From Candidatus Zemynaea palustris (GTDB lineage: Bacteria > Vulcanimicrobiota > Vulcanimicrobiia > Vulcanimicrobiales > Vulcanimicrobiaceae): a DNA stretch of 64,000 nt. The notes below the pieces were generated by a model that was not told the DNA's origin, searched no databases, and saw only the letters and a list, made by a program, of their open reading frames with translations. The first letter of the stretch is position 1. Every line of letters starts with the position of its first letter. The stretch lies in NCBI GenBank assembly GCA_003134695.1, contig PLCB01000058.1:1-64000 (forward strand), written 5' to 3'. This document shows, one piece after another, positions 27,844 through 37,263 of the stretch. A program made the position numbers and the translations under genes.

Positions 27844-28829
27844 ACTCGGAACGCCCGTAAGTCCGAGAGCCAGCGCCGCACGCCGCCGCGCAGACCGACC
27901 AGATACATCAGACCGCGTGGGAGGAAGACCACGATCAACACGATGATCGCGCCGAAGAAGAGCGAGTGCAGCCACAGGAATTTCTCTTGTAGAATCTCGT
28001 TGACACCCGAAAGCAGCAGCGCTCCGATAAAAGGCCCCGACGCGGTTCCCATTCCGCCGAGGATGGCCATCGCGATCGGGAAGACGTTGTTGTCGACCGC
28101 GAACGCCGTCCCCGGATCGACGAACCCGTTGGCCGGCGCGAACACCGCGCCGGCAGCACCGCCCATCATCCCGCCGAGTGCCCAGGCTATCACCTTGTAA
28201 CGGGTCGGCGAGATGCCCAAGACCTGCGCCGCCTCTTCGTTTTCACGAATAGCGACGAACGCATAGCCCAACTTCGAGCGGGCAATGAAAAACGTGGCGA
28301 GCATGCAGACCAGCGTCACCGCCCACATCGCATAGTAGTACAGGTAAAAGTGCGCCTGATCGGCCTGCTTGAGGTTCAAGCCGCCGCTGCCGCCGACGAA
28401 ATCGAGGTTATTTGCCAAATCCGTCAGCCCCAAGGCGACTCCGAGGGTCGCGATCCCGAAATAATGGCCGCGCAGACGCAGGATCGGCAGCCCAACGACG
28501 ATCGCGAACAACGCGCACATCACCAGAGCCAAACCCACGTCTGCGAATACGTTGTCGATTCCGGTCTTGCTCAAGACCGCACTGCAGTACGCCCCGATTC
28601 CGAAAAAAGCCACGTTTCCGAACGAAACGTAGCCGGTGTAGCCGCCGATCAAGTTCCAGCCGTAGCTCATCGCGGCGTACATGAGAATGTTCCGAAACGT
28701 CAGGTTGATGTAGTCGTTGTGAAAACTCGGAACGAACAACAGCAGGCCCATGATCGCGAGCGTGCTGATGAAAACCCAGCGCTTGCCGGTGATGCCGGCG
28801 CGACGGCCGACGGCAGCGCCGGCCTTCAT
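27840..28829 (-). CDS. livM: Branched-chain amino acid ABC transporter, permease LivM
   Basis: A 329-residue membrane permease with eight to ten hydrophobic segments and the LivM signature G-GYVSFGNVAFFGIGAY together with LRLRGHYFGIATLGVA. It forms the transport channel with LivH. It starts seven bases after the livH stop and overlaps livG. Confidence 0.93.
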   Translation of the reverse strand: MKAGAAVGRRAGITGKRWVFISTLAIMGLLLFVPSFHNDYINLTFRNILMYAAMSYGWNLIGGYTGYVSFGNVAFFGIGAYCSAVLSKTGIDNVFADVGLALVMCALFAIVVGLPILRLRGHYFGIATLGVALGLTDLANNLDFVGGSGGLNLKQADQAHFYLYYYAMWAVTLVCMLATFFIARSKLGYAFVAIRENEEAAQVLGISPTRYKVIAWALGGMMGGAAGAVFAPANGFVDPGTAFAVDNNVFPIAMAILGGMGTASGPFIGALLLSGVNEILQEKFLWLHSLFFGAIIVLIVVFLPRGLMYLVGLRGGVRRWLSDLRAFRV

Positions 28830-28836
28830 CGCGCGC

Positions 28837-29730
28837 TCAAGCGGTCGCGCGCCCGACGAGACCGCGAGGCCGAACGATAAGGACGAGCAGCAGTACGATC
28901 AACGCGACGACGTCCTGAAGCCCGGTTCCGCTAAGATGCTGGCCAAGGATCGTCACGTCGAATTGGGTGGCGAAGGATGAGATGATTCCGTAGACAAGCC
29001 CACCCACGAGAGCGCCTTCGACACTCCCCAGGCCACCGAGAACGCAGACCACGAAGCCCTTGATAAGAAACGGGTCGCCCATCGTCGGCGTGAGCGGATA
29101 CGAGAGCGTTAGGAGTGCGCCGGCGGCGCCGGCGAGACCGGCGCCGAGGCCGTAGGTGATGCCGTAGACGTGTGCGACCCGCACCCCGACCATCTGTGCC
29201 GCACCGACGTCCATCGAGGTTGCTCGGATCGCGCGGCCGGTCTTCGAACGGTGCAGCCACAGGTAGAGGAGTCCCGTGATGACGAGTGCGACGACGAGTG
29301 TCAAAAGTTTTGCCCACGGAACCGTTACTCCGGCGAGCGTGAAATTGGCGCCGGCGTACGAGGTCTGAACACCGCGCGTGTCGCCGGTCCAAATGAAGAG
29401 CGCGATCGTAACGAACACAAGCGAAAGCGCGAAGGTGAGCAGGAACGTCGCCAGTACCGGCGCGCGCACGACGCGATTGATGACCGTCCGCTGCACGACG
29501 TAGCCGAAGGCGAACAGCACCACGAAGGCAAGCGGAACCGAGAGCATCGGATCTACATGAAAACTTGTGAAGAGTTGCCAAGCGAGGTAGGCGCCGAGCA
29601 TGATGTACGCCCCGTGAGCGAGGTTGATGATGTTCATGATCCCGTACACGAGACTGAACCCGAGCGCAACCAACGCCAGAATCCCGCCGGAGAGAATTCC
29701 ATTGACGAGATTCTGAAGAAATAGCTGCAA
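28837..29730 (-). CDS. livH: Branched-chain amino acid ABC transporter, permease LivH
   Basis: A 297-residue membrane permease starting MQLFLQNLVNGILSGGILAL, with the LivH signature GFSLVYGIMNIINLAHGAYIML split over residues about 24-45 and eight hydrophobic segments. Second gene of the operon, 44 bases after livK. Confidence 0.94.
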   Translation of the reverse strand: MQLFLQNLVNGILSGGILALVALGFSLVYGIMNIINLAHGAYIMLGAYLAWQLFTSFHVDPMLSVPLAFVVLFAFGYVVQRTVINRVVRAPVLATFLLTFALSLVFVTIALFIWTGDTRGVQTSYAGANFTLAGVTVPWAKLLTLVVALVITGLLYLWLHRSKTGRAIRATSMDVGAAQMVGVRVAHVYGITYGLGAGLAGAAGALLTLSYPLTPTMGDPFLIKGFVVCVLGGLGSVEGALVGGLVYGIISSFATQFDVTILGQHLSGTGLQDVVALIVLLLVLIVRPRGLVGRATA

Positions 29731-29774
29731 AGTTAAACCCTACTTAGGCGTAACGCGAGTAAGAAGGGGACGCG

Positions 29775-31001
29775 TTACCTGGCGCTCCAAGGACGGGCTG
29801 GATACTTAACTTTCGCCTTAGCGATGGCGGCCGGCCAGACCGTGACGAGCTTGCCGTTCTCGATCTGGTTGACGACCATCGGCTTAAAGACGTTGAGCCC
29901 ACGCGAATCGAACTTGATGAGCCCGAAGAACGTAATCATGTCGAGGCCGGCTAGAGCGTCGCGAACCTTTTCCTTGTCAAGCGAACCGGCCTTTTCAAGC
30001 GCGTATTGAAAGGCGAGACAAGCCGCCGTCGATTCGGCGTTATGATAGTCGGGCCGATGGTGGAACTGCTTGTCGAACGCATCGGCGTACTCTTTGGCCG
30101 TGCGATAGAAGCCAGGGACGCCTTGGTAGGTCACCGCCTCGGACCACTGCGCGCCGCCGACGATATCCTCAGCGTCTTTGCCGAGCGTGCTAACGAAATC
30201 GGGCGTGTCCGGTCCCACCGAGTAGCCGTACAACTTCGCGATGACGTTCTGCTCCTTGAGACCCTTGTTGACGAGGATCGCGTCCTGCAGATGGCCCGCG
30301 TTAAGGATAATGTCGGGCTTCGCCGCCTTGATCGCGCTGATGACCGACGATACGTCGGTGGCGCCGTCGGGGTACTTGTTGGCGTAGACGACGTTGAGCC
30401 CGTGATCCTTCGCCCATGCGACGGCGCCGTCTTGAACTTCAAGAGAGAACGCATCGCTCGAAGCTGAGATTGCAAGCGTTTGAGGACGGGGCTTCTGGAG
30501 GAGTGCCATCTCGAGGACGCGCTGCAAATACTTCTTCGCCGGCGAGAGAACGCCAAACGTGTAGCGGTAACCCTGGCTGAAGATCTTTTCGGCGGCGCCG
30601 TTGCCTTCCACCATCGGCATCTTCTTGCGTTCCGCGATGCCGGCGACCGTGAAGGCCGTCCCCGAACCGTACGGGCCGAGCAAGAAGTCGACGTGATCTT
30701 GGTCGATCAGGCGTTCCGCGAGTTGCGAGGCGTTGTTCGGCTTCGACTCGTCGTCGTAATACTTGATGTCGACCTTATAGGACTTGCCGCCGACCTTGAG
30801 ACCACCGTGCGCGTTGACGTAGTCTTTCCAGAAGTCGTAGCCTTCTTGCGTAAGGTGACCTTCTTTGGTCAGCGATCCGGTCAGCGAAACCGCCGAGCCG
30901 AACACGATGGTGTCGCCTGCGGCTCCGACCTGCGCGACCGGGACGCCCAACGACGCTAGTGCGAAAGCGGCAACAAGAAAAAGGCGGATTATCCTCAACA
31001 C
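29775..31001 (-). CDS. livK: Branched-chain amino acid-type ABC substrate-binding protein
   Basis: A 408-residue periplasmic type-I binding protein. A signal peptide (cleavage near VGAAG) is followed by the family start TIVFGSAVSLTGSLTKEG and the conserved GPYGSGTAFTVA and NAESTAACLAFQYAL regions. It captures the substrate for LivHMGF; Leu/Ile/Val is the default guess but amides, urea or other amino acids are known for this family. The start is GTG with GGAGG eight bases upstream. First gene of the operon, located just after trpA on the same strand. Confidence 0.88.
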   Translation of the reverse strand: MLRIIRLFLVAAFALASLGVPVAQVGAAGDTIVFGSAVSLTGSLTKEGHLTQEGYDFWKDYVNAHGGLKVGGKSYKVDIKYYDDESKPNNASQLAERLIDQDHVDFLLGPYGSGTAFTVAGIAERKKMPMVEGNGAAEKIFSQGYRYTFGVLSPAKKYLQRVLEMALLQKPRPQTLAISASSDAFSLEVQDGAVAWAKDHGLNVVYANKYPDGATDVSSVISAIKAAKPDIILNAGHLQDAILVNKGLKEQNVIAKLYGYSVGPDTPDFVSTLGKDAEDIVGGAQWSEAVTYQGVPGFYRTAKEYADAFDKQFHHRPDYHNAESTAACLAFQYALEKAGSLDKEKVRDALAGLDMITFFGLIKFDSRGLNVFKPMVVNQIENGKLVTVWPAAIAKAKVKYPARPWSAR

Positions 31002-31083
31002 GCGGGTTCCTCCAAAAGAAGCGTTTCATTAGCGTTACAAGCCCGCACGATACAGCCCTTCCGACGGCGACCCTTTGCCCCGG

Positions 31084-31881
31084 TTATGCCGTAGCGGCGA
31101 GGCCTTCGAGGAACGCGCCGACCCGGGCGACCGCCTCGTCGCCGCGGTAACCCGCACAGGCGTCGATCAGCGCACTGCCCACGATCGCGCCGTCGGCGAT
31201 GGCTGACACCCTGCGAACGTGCTCGGGGGTTGCGATGCCGAAGCCGACGGCGATCGGTTTTGGAGTTCGCTCGCGTAACCGAGCGACGCGCCCTGCGATC
31301 CAGTCGAAGTCGGGTTCACGCTGAGCGCTCGTTACGCCGAGCCGCGAAACCAAATAGACGAAGCCATCGCTCGCCTCGGCGATCCCGGCCGCGCGCTCGA
31401 GCGGCGTCGTCGGCGCGACGAGGAGCGGCAGCGCCAGGCCGCGCGGCGCGAAAGCCGAGCGTATCGGACCGATTTCTTCCAGCGGTACGTCGGGGACGAT
31501 CGCGCCGGCGGCGCCCGCCGCAAACATCGCTTCGGCGAAGCGTTCGAGGCCGTACTGCACGATCGGATTCACGTACGTGAACATGATGATCGGCGGCCCG
31601 TCCTCGCGAGAAGCGTCGCGGGCCAAGGCGAGCGCACCGTCGATCGTCATTCCGCCGTCGAGCGCGCGTTGCGCCGCCGCCGCAATCGTCGGGCCGTCGG
31701 CGAGCGGATCGCCGTAGGGGATTCCGATTTCGATGACGTCGACACTCGGCGCAATCGCCGCCAAGATCGCGGCGGTCGTCGCCGCGTCCGGATCGCCGGC
31801 GCAGAGATAGGGGATCAAGGCCACGCGGCGCTCGGCCTTGGCGCGTGCAAACGCCGCGGCGATTCGCTCGACGCCGCTCAC
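31084..31881 (-). CDS. trpA: Tryptophan synthase alpha chain
   Basis: A 265-residue TIM barrel cleaving indole-3-glycerol phosphate to indole. It shows PYLCAGDPD, the catalytic Glu/Asp region VIEIGIPYGDPLADGP, the second catalytic segment FTYVNPI and the phosphate site GFGIATPEH with GSALID. The GTG start shares one base with the trpB stop (TAGTG). Last gene of the trp operon, 82 bases before livK; no clear terminator is seen there. Confidence 0.95.
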   Translation of the reverse strand: MSGVERIAAAFARAKAERRVALIPYLCAGDPDAATTAAILAAIAPSVDVIEIGIPYGDPLADGPTIAAAAQRALDGGMTIDGALALARDASREDGPPIIMFTYVNPIVQYGLERFAEAMFAAGAAGAIVPDVPLEEIGPIRSAFAPRGLALPLLVAPTTPLERAAGIAEASDGFVYLVSRLGVTSAQREPDFDWIAGRVARLRERTPKPIAVGFGIATPEHVRRVSAIADGAIVGSALIDACAGYRGDEAVARVGAFLEGLAATA

Positions 31882-33071
31882 TATTGCCGTGATTCGAGGG
31901 CGGCGACGTGGCGGGTGTCCTTGTCGCCGCGACCGCTCAGGTTGACCAAGACCAGGCCGTCGCGGCCGCGTTCGAGCGCGAGCCGTTCGGCGAAGGCGAG
32001 CGCGTGCGCCGATTCGAGTGCGGGGACGATCCCTTCACGTTCGGCGCAACGGTGAAACGCCGCCAGCGCTTCTTCGTCGGTCGCCGCGACGTACGCAGCG
32101 CGACCACTTTCCTTTAAGAAGGCGTGTTCGGGACCGACGCCAGGGTAATCGAGGCCGGCACTGATCGAGTGCGTGTTACGCACTTGGCCTTCGGCGCTCT
32201 GTAGCACGTACGAACGCGAGCCGTGCAAGATGCCGATCGTCCCCGCGTTCAGCGAAGCCGCCGTGTCGGGTGAAGAGAGGCCATGTCCGGCCGCCTCGAC
32301 GCCCCAGAGCCGGACGCTCGCGTCGTCGACGAAGCCGCTGAAAATTCCCATCGCGTTGCTGCCGCCGCCGACGCAAGCGATGACATCGGTCGGCAAGCGC
32401 TCGTAACGTTCGAGCACTTGCGCGCGCGCTTCGACGCCGATGATCCTTTGGAATTCGCGTACCATGTAGGGATAGGGGTGCGCGCCGACGACGCTGCCGA
32501 TCACGTAGAACGTGTCCTCGACGCGACCGGCCCATTCCCGAAAAGCCTCGTTGGTCGCGTCCTTGAGCGTCTGCGTTCCGCTGGTCACCGGATGAACGCG
32601 CGCGCCGAGCAGCTGCATCACGTAGACGTTGAGCGACTGGCGTTCGACGTCGATCGCCCCCATGAAGACGTCGACCGGGATGCCGAGCTTCGCGCCGATC
32701 GTCGCGGTCGCGACGCCGTGCTGGCCGGCGCCGGTCTCGGCGATCAGCCGCCGCTTCGCCATCCGTTGCGCGAGCAAGCCCTGACCGACGGTGTTGTTGA
32801 TCTTGTGGGCGCCCGTGTGGTTGAGATCCTCGCGCTTGAATAGGAGGGTCGCGGCATTGGGTTCGGCGACGTAGCGGGTCGCCTCCATGAGCGGCGACGG
32901 ACGGCCGACGAAGTCGCGCAAGAGCGCGCGATACTCGGCCCAAAACTCCGCATCGGCGAAGGCCGCGTCCATCCCACGTTCGAGCTCGGCGAGCGCCTCG
33001 ATCAGAACCTCGGGGACGAATTTTCCGCCGAAGTTTTCTCCGAAGTAGCCGCGCGCGTCGGGACGCTTCAG
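31881..33071 (-). CDS. trpB: Tryptophan synthase beta chain, CTG start
   Basis: 396 residues if translation begins at CTG 33071. The first in-frame ATG (32972) would remove the conserved TrpB N terminus, which is clearly encoded upstream: [18 protein letters not shown]. The CTG overlaps the trpC stop as CTGA and has GGAAGGA eight bases before it, the same coupling as the ATGA and GTGA joints elsewhere in this operon. PLP lysine is Lys90 (HTGAHKINN); the phosphate loop GGGSNAMG and the C-terminal [10 protein letters not shown] are intact. It condenses indole with serine. Confidence 0.93.
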   Translation of the reverse strand: MKRPDARGYFGENFGGKFVPEVLIEALAELERGMDAAFADAEFWAEYRALLRDFVGRPSPLMEATRYVAEPNAATLLFKREDLNHTGAHKINNTVGQGLLAQRMAKRRLIAETGAGQHGVATATIGAKLGIPVDVFMGAIDVERQSLNVYVMQLLGARVHPVTSGTQTLKDATNEAFREWAGRVEDTFYVIGSVVGAHPYPYMVREFQRIIGVEARAQVLERYERLPTDVIACVGGGSNAMGIFSGFVDDASVRLWGVEAAGHGLSSPDTAASLNAGTIGILHGSRSYVLQSAEGQVRNTHSISAGLDYPGVGPEHAFLKESGRAAYVAATDEEALAAFHRCAEREGIVPALESAHALAFAERLALERGRDGLVLVNLSGRGDKDTRHVAALESRQ

Positions 33072-33901
33072 ACCAATTGTCCTTCCGGTGCCGTCACGTC
33101 GGCGGCGGAGGCGTCCGATGCGCGCCTCAGCGCGGCCACGAACCTAATCGGGTCCTCGGCGCGCATCAGCGACTCGCCGACCAAGAAACCGCGCGCCCCG
33201 CGGGCGTAAAGACGCGCGACGTCGCTCGGTTCGTGCACGCCGCTCTCGCTGATCACGAGTACCCCCGGAGGGATGTGCGGCAAGAGGTGTTCGGTGACGC
33301 CGAGGTCGGTTTCGAACGTACGCAGGTCGCGGTTGTTGATGCCGATGACCGAAGCTTCGACCCGGAGCGCGCGCTCGAGCTCATCCTCATCGTGCACTTC
33401 GACCAGCGTCTCGAGACCGAAGCGTTCGGCCTCGTCGCGCAGGCTGCGCAAGATCGCGTCGCTGAGGCCCGCGACGATCAAGAGGAGGGCGTCGGCGCCA
33501 TAGGCCGCCGATTGGGCGATCTGATAGGGCGTCGAAAGAAAGTCTTTGCGCAGGATCGGCTTGCTCGTGCGAGCGCGCGCGACGTCAAGATAGCCGAGCT
33601 CACCCAAGAAATGGTCGGCTTCGGTCAGGACGCTGACGGCGTCGACGCCGGCTCGCTCGTAGCTCGCGGCAATCTCGCCGGCGTCGAAGTTCCGTGCGAT
33701 CAGTCCGACCGACGGCGAGGCGCGCTTGATCTCGCCGACGATCGCGGGCCCGTTCGCCGCGCGCAGCGCCTGCGAGAAGCTGCGCCGTTCGCCGCGCCGC
33801 CGTTCGGCGCGCTCCGTCAGGGCGGCGTAATCCTCGCGGGCCTCTTCTTCCCTCAGGACTTTCGCCTTGGCGGCATAGAGGCGTTCCAGAATGTCATTCA
33901 T
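33068..33901 (-). CDS. trpC: Indole-3-glycerol phosphate synthase
   Basis: A 277-residue TIM barrel from the ATG at 33901, two bases after the trpD stop. Family segments [45 protein letters not shown] and GFLVGESLM are all present. It closes the ring of carboxyphenylaminodeoxyribulose phosphate. It is not fused to TrpF, and no separate trpF exists in the operon. Confidence 0.95.
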   Translation of the reverse strand: MNDILERLYAAKAKVLREEEAREDYAALTERAERRRGERRSFSQALRAANGPAIVGEIKRASPSVGLIARNFDAGEIAASYERAGVDAVSVLTEADHFLGELGYLDVARARTSKPILRKDFLSTPYQIAQSAAYGADALLLIVAGLSDAILRSLRDEAERFGLETLVEVHDEDELERALRVEASVIGINNRDLRTFETDLGVTEHLLPHIPPGVLVISESGVHEPSDVARLYARGARGFLVGESLMRAEDPIRFVAALRRASDASAADVTAPEGQLV

Positions 33902-33903
33902 GT

Positions 33904-34932
33904 TTACGCAAATTCCATCTCCGTTGAACCTTCGACGCGAAGGGCGTCGAAGACCGATTGGGCGGCGCCGCTCGCCAGCGAGCGCCGTGCTTGCTCGAGT
34001 CCCTCGTTCAGCGACCCGGCGTGCTCCGCCACGACGAGCGCGAGCGCCGCGTTCAACGCGACGACGTCGGCACGCGGAGAGTTTTCGCCACGCAAGATCG
34101 CGCGCAGCGCGGCCGCATTTTCGACCGGCGCGCCGCCCGCCAGATCGACCGAATTCGCACGAATCCCGAACTCGGCGGGGTCGATCCGGTACCGGCGGCT
34201 CTTCCCGGAACCAAACTGATAGACGTCGGTCGGCCCGTCGCCGGCAACCTCGTCGAGGCCGCTCGTCGAATGGACGACCGCACCGGCACGGCCGCCGAGC
34301 CGCTGGAGCGCTTCGCCGATCAATTCGAGATGCGCGCCGTCGGCGACGCCGATGGCTTGATGCGTCGCGCGCGCGGGGTTCGAGAGCGGCCCAAGCAGAT
34401 TGAACACGGTGCGCACGCCGAGTTGACGCCGTACCGGCGCGACCTCTTTCATCGCCGGGTGATACGCTTGGGCGAACAAGAAGGCGAACTTGTGCTGGTC
34501 GAGTTGGCGACGAGCGTTTTCCGGCGAGCCGTCGAGCTTGATGCCGCACGCCTCGAGGACGTCGGCACTGCCGCAGCGGCTCGAGGCAGCGCGGTTGCCA
34601 TGCTTGGCGACCGGTAAACCGCAACCGGCGACCACAAAGCCGACCGCGGTCGAGATGTTGATCGTGTGCGCGTTGTCTCCGCCGGTCCCGCAGGTATCGA
34701 CGACGACCGGGAACTCGTGCTCGACGTGCAGACTGCGCGCGCGCATCGCCTCGGCGGCGCCGACGACTTCGTCGGCGCTTTCGCCCTTGGTGGCAAGCGC
34801 CGCTAAAAAGGCGCCGGCTTGCGCCTGGCTCCATTCGGCGTCCATGATCGCGCCGATCGCAAACGACATCGCCTCGGCGTCGAGGTCGCGGCGCGCGATG
34901 ACCGTGCGCAAGAGTGACGGATAATCGCTCAT
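33904..34932 (-). CDS. trpD: Anthranilate phosphoribosyltransferase
   Basis: 342 residues from the ATG at 34932 (ATGA overlap with trpG; an upstream in-frame start at 34977 is unlikely). It has the PRPP site CGTGGDNAHTINIS, KHGNRAASSRCGSADVLE and the FNLLGPLSNPA segment. It transfers phosphoribosyl to anthranilate, producing the substrate of TrpF. Confidence 0.95.
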   Translation of the reverse strand: MSDYPSLLRTVIARRDLDAEAMSFAIGAIMDAEWSQAQAGAFLAALATKGESADEVVGAAEAMRARSLHVEHEFPVVVDTCGTGGDNAHTINISTAVGFVVAGCGLPVAKHGNRAASSRCGSADVLEACGIKLDGSPENARRQLDQHKFAFLFAQAYHPAMKEVAPVRRQLGVRTVFNLLGPLSNPARATHQAIGVADGAHLELIGEALQRLGGRAGAVVHSTSGLDEVAGDGPTDVYQFGSGKSRRYRIDPAEFGIRANSVDLAGGAPVENAAALRAILRGENSPRADVVALNAALALVVAEHAGSLNEGLEQARRSLASGAAQSVFDALRVEGSTEMEFA

Positions 34933-35540
34933 GGTGCGGAATTGAACACGATGTCGAGGAAATTCCGGAATATCCAATGGCCTTCGGTCGTGAGAACCGA
35001 TTCGGGGTGGAATTGAACGCCGTGGACCTCGAGGCTCCGATGCGCGAGGCCCTGGATGACCTTGTCCTCGCTCGTCGCCGTCAGGCGCAACGCTTGGGGC
35101 AACGTGCCGGCGTCGACGCAGAGCGAGTGATAGCGCGTCGCCCGGAAGGGCGACCCCAGGCGTGAGAACACACCGCTGCCGTCGTGCTCGATCTGCGAGG
35201 TCTTCCCGTGCATCAACGCCGGCGCGTGGACGACGTTCCCGCCGAAGTATTCACCGATCGCCTGCAGTCCGAGACAAACGCCGAGCACCGGCCGCTTCGC
35301 CTCGAGAGCCCAACCGAGGGCGTCGAGGGTCTTTCCGGCCGCCTTCGGACGTCCCGGCCCGGGTCCGATGCACAGTCCACCGCATCTCTCGACGAGACTC
35401 GCCTCGAGTTGCGGATCGTCGTTGCGCAGGACGTCGACGTGAGCGCCGAGCGAGCCGAAGAGGTGCGCGAGGTTATACGTGAACGAATCGTAGTTGTCGA
35501 TCAACAGAATCCGCGCTTTCGAGTTAGCCTTCGCACTCAT
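34929..35540 (-). CDS. trpG: Anthranilate synthase component II (glutamine amidotransferase)
   Basis: A 203-residue class-I amidotransferase with LLIDNYDSFTYNL, the nucleophile Cys89 in LGVCLGLQAI, and the His-Glu pair in QFHPESVLT. It supplies ammonia to TrpE and may also serve PabA functions in folate synthesis. It overlaps trpE and trpD by ATGA. Confidence 0.94.
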   Translation of the reverse strand: MSAKANSKARILLIDNYDSFTYNLAHLFGSLGAHVDVLRNDDPQLEASLVERCGGLCIGPGPGRPKAAGKTLDALGWALEAKRPVLGVCLGLQAIGEYFGGNVVHAPALMHGKTSQIEHDGSGVFSRLGSPFRATRYHSLCVDAGTLPQALRLTATSEDKVIQGLAHRSLEVHGVQFHPESVLTTEGHWIFRNFLDIVFNSAP

Positions 35541-36901
35541 CGGTCGAGCGCCAACACGTCACGGACGATCCGCGTCTTCGCGAGGATTTCTTCGTATTCG
35601 GCCTGCGGCTCGCTGTCGGCGACGATCCCAGCGGAGGCCTGCCAGTAGGCGCGGCCGCCGGCAGTCGCGACGCTGCGCAAGATGATGCACGAGTCCATGT
35701 CGCCGTCGAAGTCGATGTGCGCGATGCTGCCGGCGTAGAATCCGCGCCGAACCGGTTCCATCTGGTCGATCAATTGCATCGCGCGGATTTTGGGCGTCCC
35801 GGTAACGGTCCCGGCGGGAAACGCCGCGGCGAACAGATCGAGCGCGTCCTTGTCGTCGCGCAGGTCGCCGGTCACGTTCGAGACGATGTGCATCACGTGG
35901 CTATAACGCTCGATGACCATCAATTCGTCGACGCGCACCGTGCCGACCTTGCAGACCGCGCCGAGGTCGTTACGACCCAGATCGACCAGCATGACATGCT
36001 CGGCCCGCTCCTTGGCGTTAGCGAGCAACTCGGTCGCGATGGCGTTGTCGCGCGCGGGGTCGTCGCCGCGCGGCCGCGTCCCCGCGAGGGGCCGAAGCCG
36101 TGCGCGGCCCGCGTCGAGCCGAACGAGAAACTCGGGAGAGGCACCGAAGACGGCGCGCCCCCCGGCTTCGAGGAAGAACATGTACGGCGACGGATTGCGC
36201 GCGCGGAGCTGCCGGTAGAAATCGAAGGGCGTCCCGTCGAGGTCGCACGAGTAGCGGATGCCGATTTGCACTTGGTAGACGTCGCCTTCGTAGATGGAAC
36301 GCTTCGCTTCGGCGACGCGTTCCAGAAACGTCGCCTGATCCAGCGAGGTGCTGATCGGTCCCTTAGCTCGGACGTTGCCCGGAATCGTCGGCCGGACGCC
36401 GAGGAGTTCCGCGATGTAACCGTCGAGGCGGTCGGCGACGGTGCCTCGTTCGGACTCGTCGCGCGCGAAACCGATCAACGTCACGCGGTGCGTAAAGTGA
36501 TCGAAGACGACCCACGTTCCCGGGATCATGACCAGCGCGTCGGCGAACGCGACGTCGGCCGGCGGCTTCGGCCCGACGCGTTCGAGGACACGCGCCGCGT
36601 CGTACGTGAAGGCACAGACCGCTCCGCCCGGAAACGGCAGGCCGCCGCGGTCGACGTGGTAGCGCGCCAAGATCGCGCGGATGCGCTCGAGCATCTGCGG
36701 ATCGTCGTCGATCGAAACCGTCTCCAGGTAGTCGAGTCCGAGGAACGAGAAGCGCGCGATCCGATCCGTCCCCTCGACGCTCTCCAGAAGACACGAACGC
36801 CCCGGCGTGGCCAGGGCGAGGTACGCCGAGATCGGCGTGAGCGTATCCGCTACAAATTCGCGGATGACGGGAAGCAATCGTAGCGGTTCGGTCGTCGTCA
36901 C
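35537..36901 (-). CDS. trpE: Anthranilate synthase component I
   Basis: 454 residues from the GTG at 36901, which overlaps the rplQ stop as GTGA (36898-36901). The chorismate-binding half is complete: NPSPYMFFLE, RPLAGTRPRG, MLVDLGRNDLG, PAGTVTGTPKIRAM and GGRAYWQASAGIVADS. A PabB-like role cannot be excluded by sequence alone, but the following trpGDCBA genes make TrpE far more likely. The tie to rplQ means the trp genes are read from the ribosomal alpha operon. Confidence 0.93.
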   Translation of the reverse strand: MTTTEPLRLLPVIREFVADTLTPISAYLALATPGRSCLLESVEGTDRIARFSFLGLDYLETVSIDDDPQMLERIRAILARYHVDRGGLPFPGGAVCAFTYDAARVLERVGPKPPADVAFADALVMIPGTWVVFDHFTHRVTLIGFARDESERGTVADRLDGYIAELLGVRPTIPGNVRAKGPISTSLDQATFLERVAEAKRSIYEGDVYQVQIGIRYSCDLDGTPFDFYRQLRARNPSPYMFFLEAGGRAVFGASPEFLVRLDAGRARLRPLAGTRPRGDDPARDNAIATELLANAKERAEHVMLVDLGRNDLGAVCKVGTVRVDELMVIERYSHVMHIVSNVTGDLRDDKDALDLFAAAFPAGTVTGTPKIRAMQLIDQMEPVRRGFYAGSIAHIDFDGDMDSCIILRSVATAGGRAYWQASAGIVADSEPQAEYEEILAKTRIVRDVLALDR

Positions 36902-37251
36902 CTGACCAATTCCAAGATTGATAATTCGGCCGCGTCGCCGGGGCGGACCCTCGTCTTGGTGATCCGGGTGTAACCGCCGGTTCGATCTTTCAGGGAGGGC
37001 GCGATCTGATCGACCAGTTTCTTGGTGACGGCGGCTTCGGTCAGGTACGCGGCGACGATGCGGCGCGAATGAAGATCGCCGCGCCGTGCGGTGGTGATCA
37101 AACGTTCGACGACCTTCGAGATCTCGCGTGCCTTGGCGCTGGTCGTCTCGACTTTCTCGTGTTTGAAGAATGAGGTAGCGAGATTGCGCAACATCGCTCG
37201 GCGGTGGCCGTCGGTGCGGGAGAGGCGCTTTTTCGCGATTTGGTGCGGCAT
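36898..37251 (-). CDS. rplQ: Ribosomal protein L17 (bL17)
   Basis: 117 residues with the L17 start MPHQIAKKRLSRTDGHRRAM and the segment LATSFFKHEKVETT. It sits near the exit of the ribosomal tunnel. The gene begins 12 bases after rpoA, as in the canonical alpha operon, but its stop is shared with the trpE start. Confidence 0.97.
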   Translation of the reverse strand: MPHQIAKKRLSRTDGHRRAMLRNLATSFFKHEKVETTSAKAREISKVVERLITTARRGDLHSRRIVAAYLTEAAVTKKLVDQIAPSLKDRTGGYTRITKTRVRPGDAAELSILELVR

Positions 37252-37263
37252 CGCTCTGCGTCG

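Noticed and set aside
33902-34834. N-terminal extension of TrpC through the trpD region
   Set aside because: The long frame merely reads trpD in another phase; the ATG at 33901 gives a standard TrpC.
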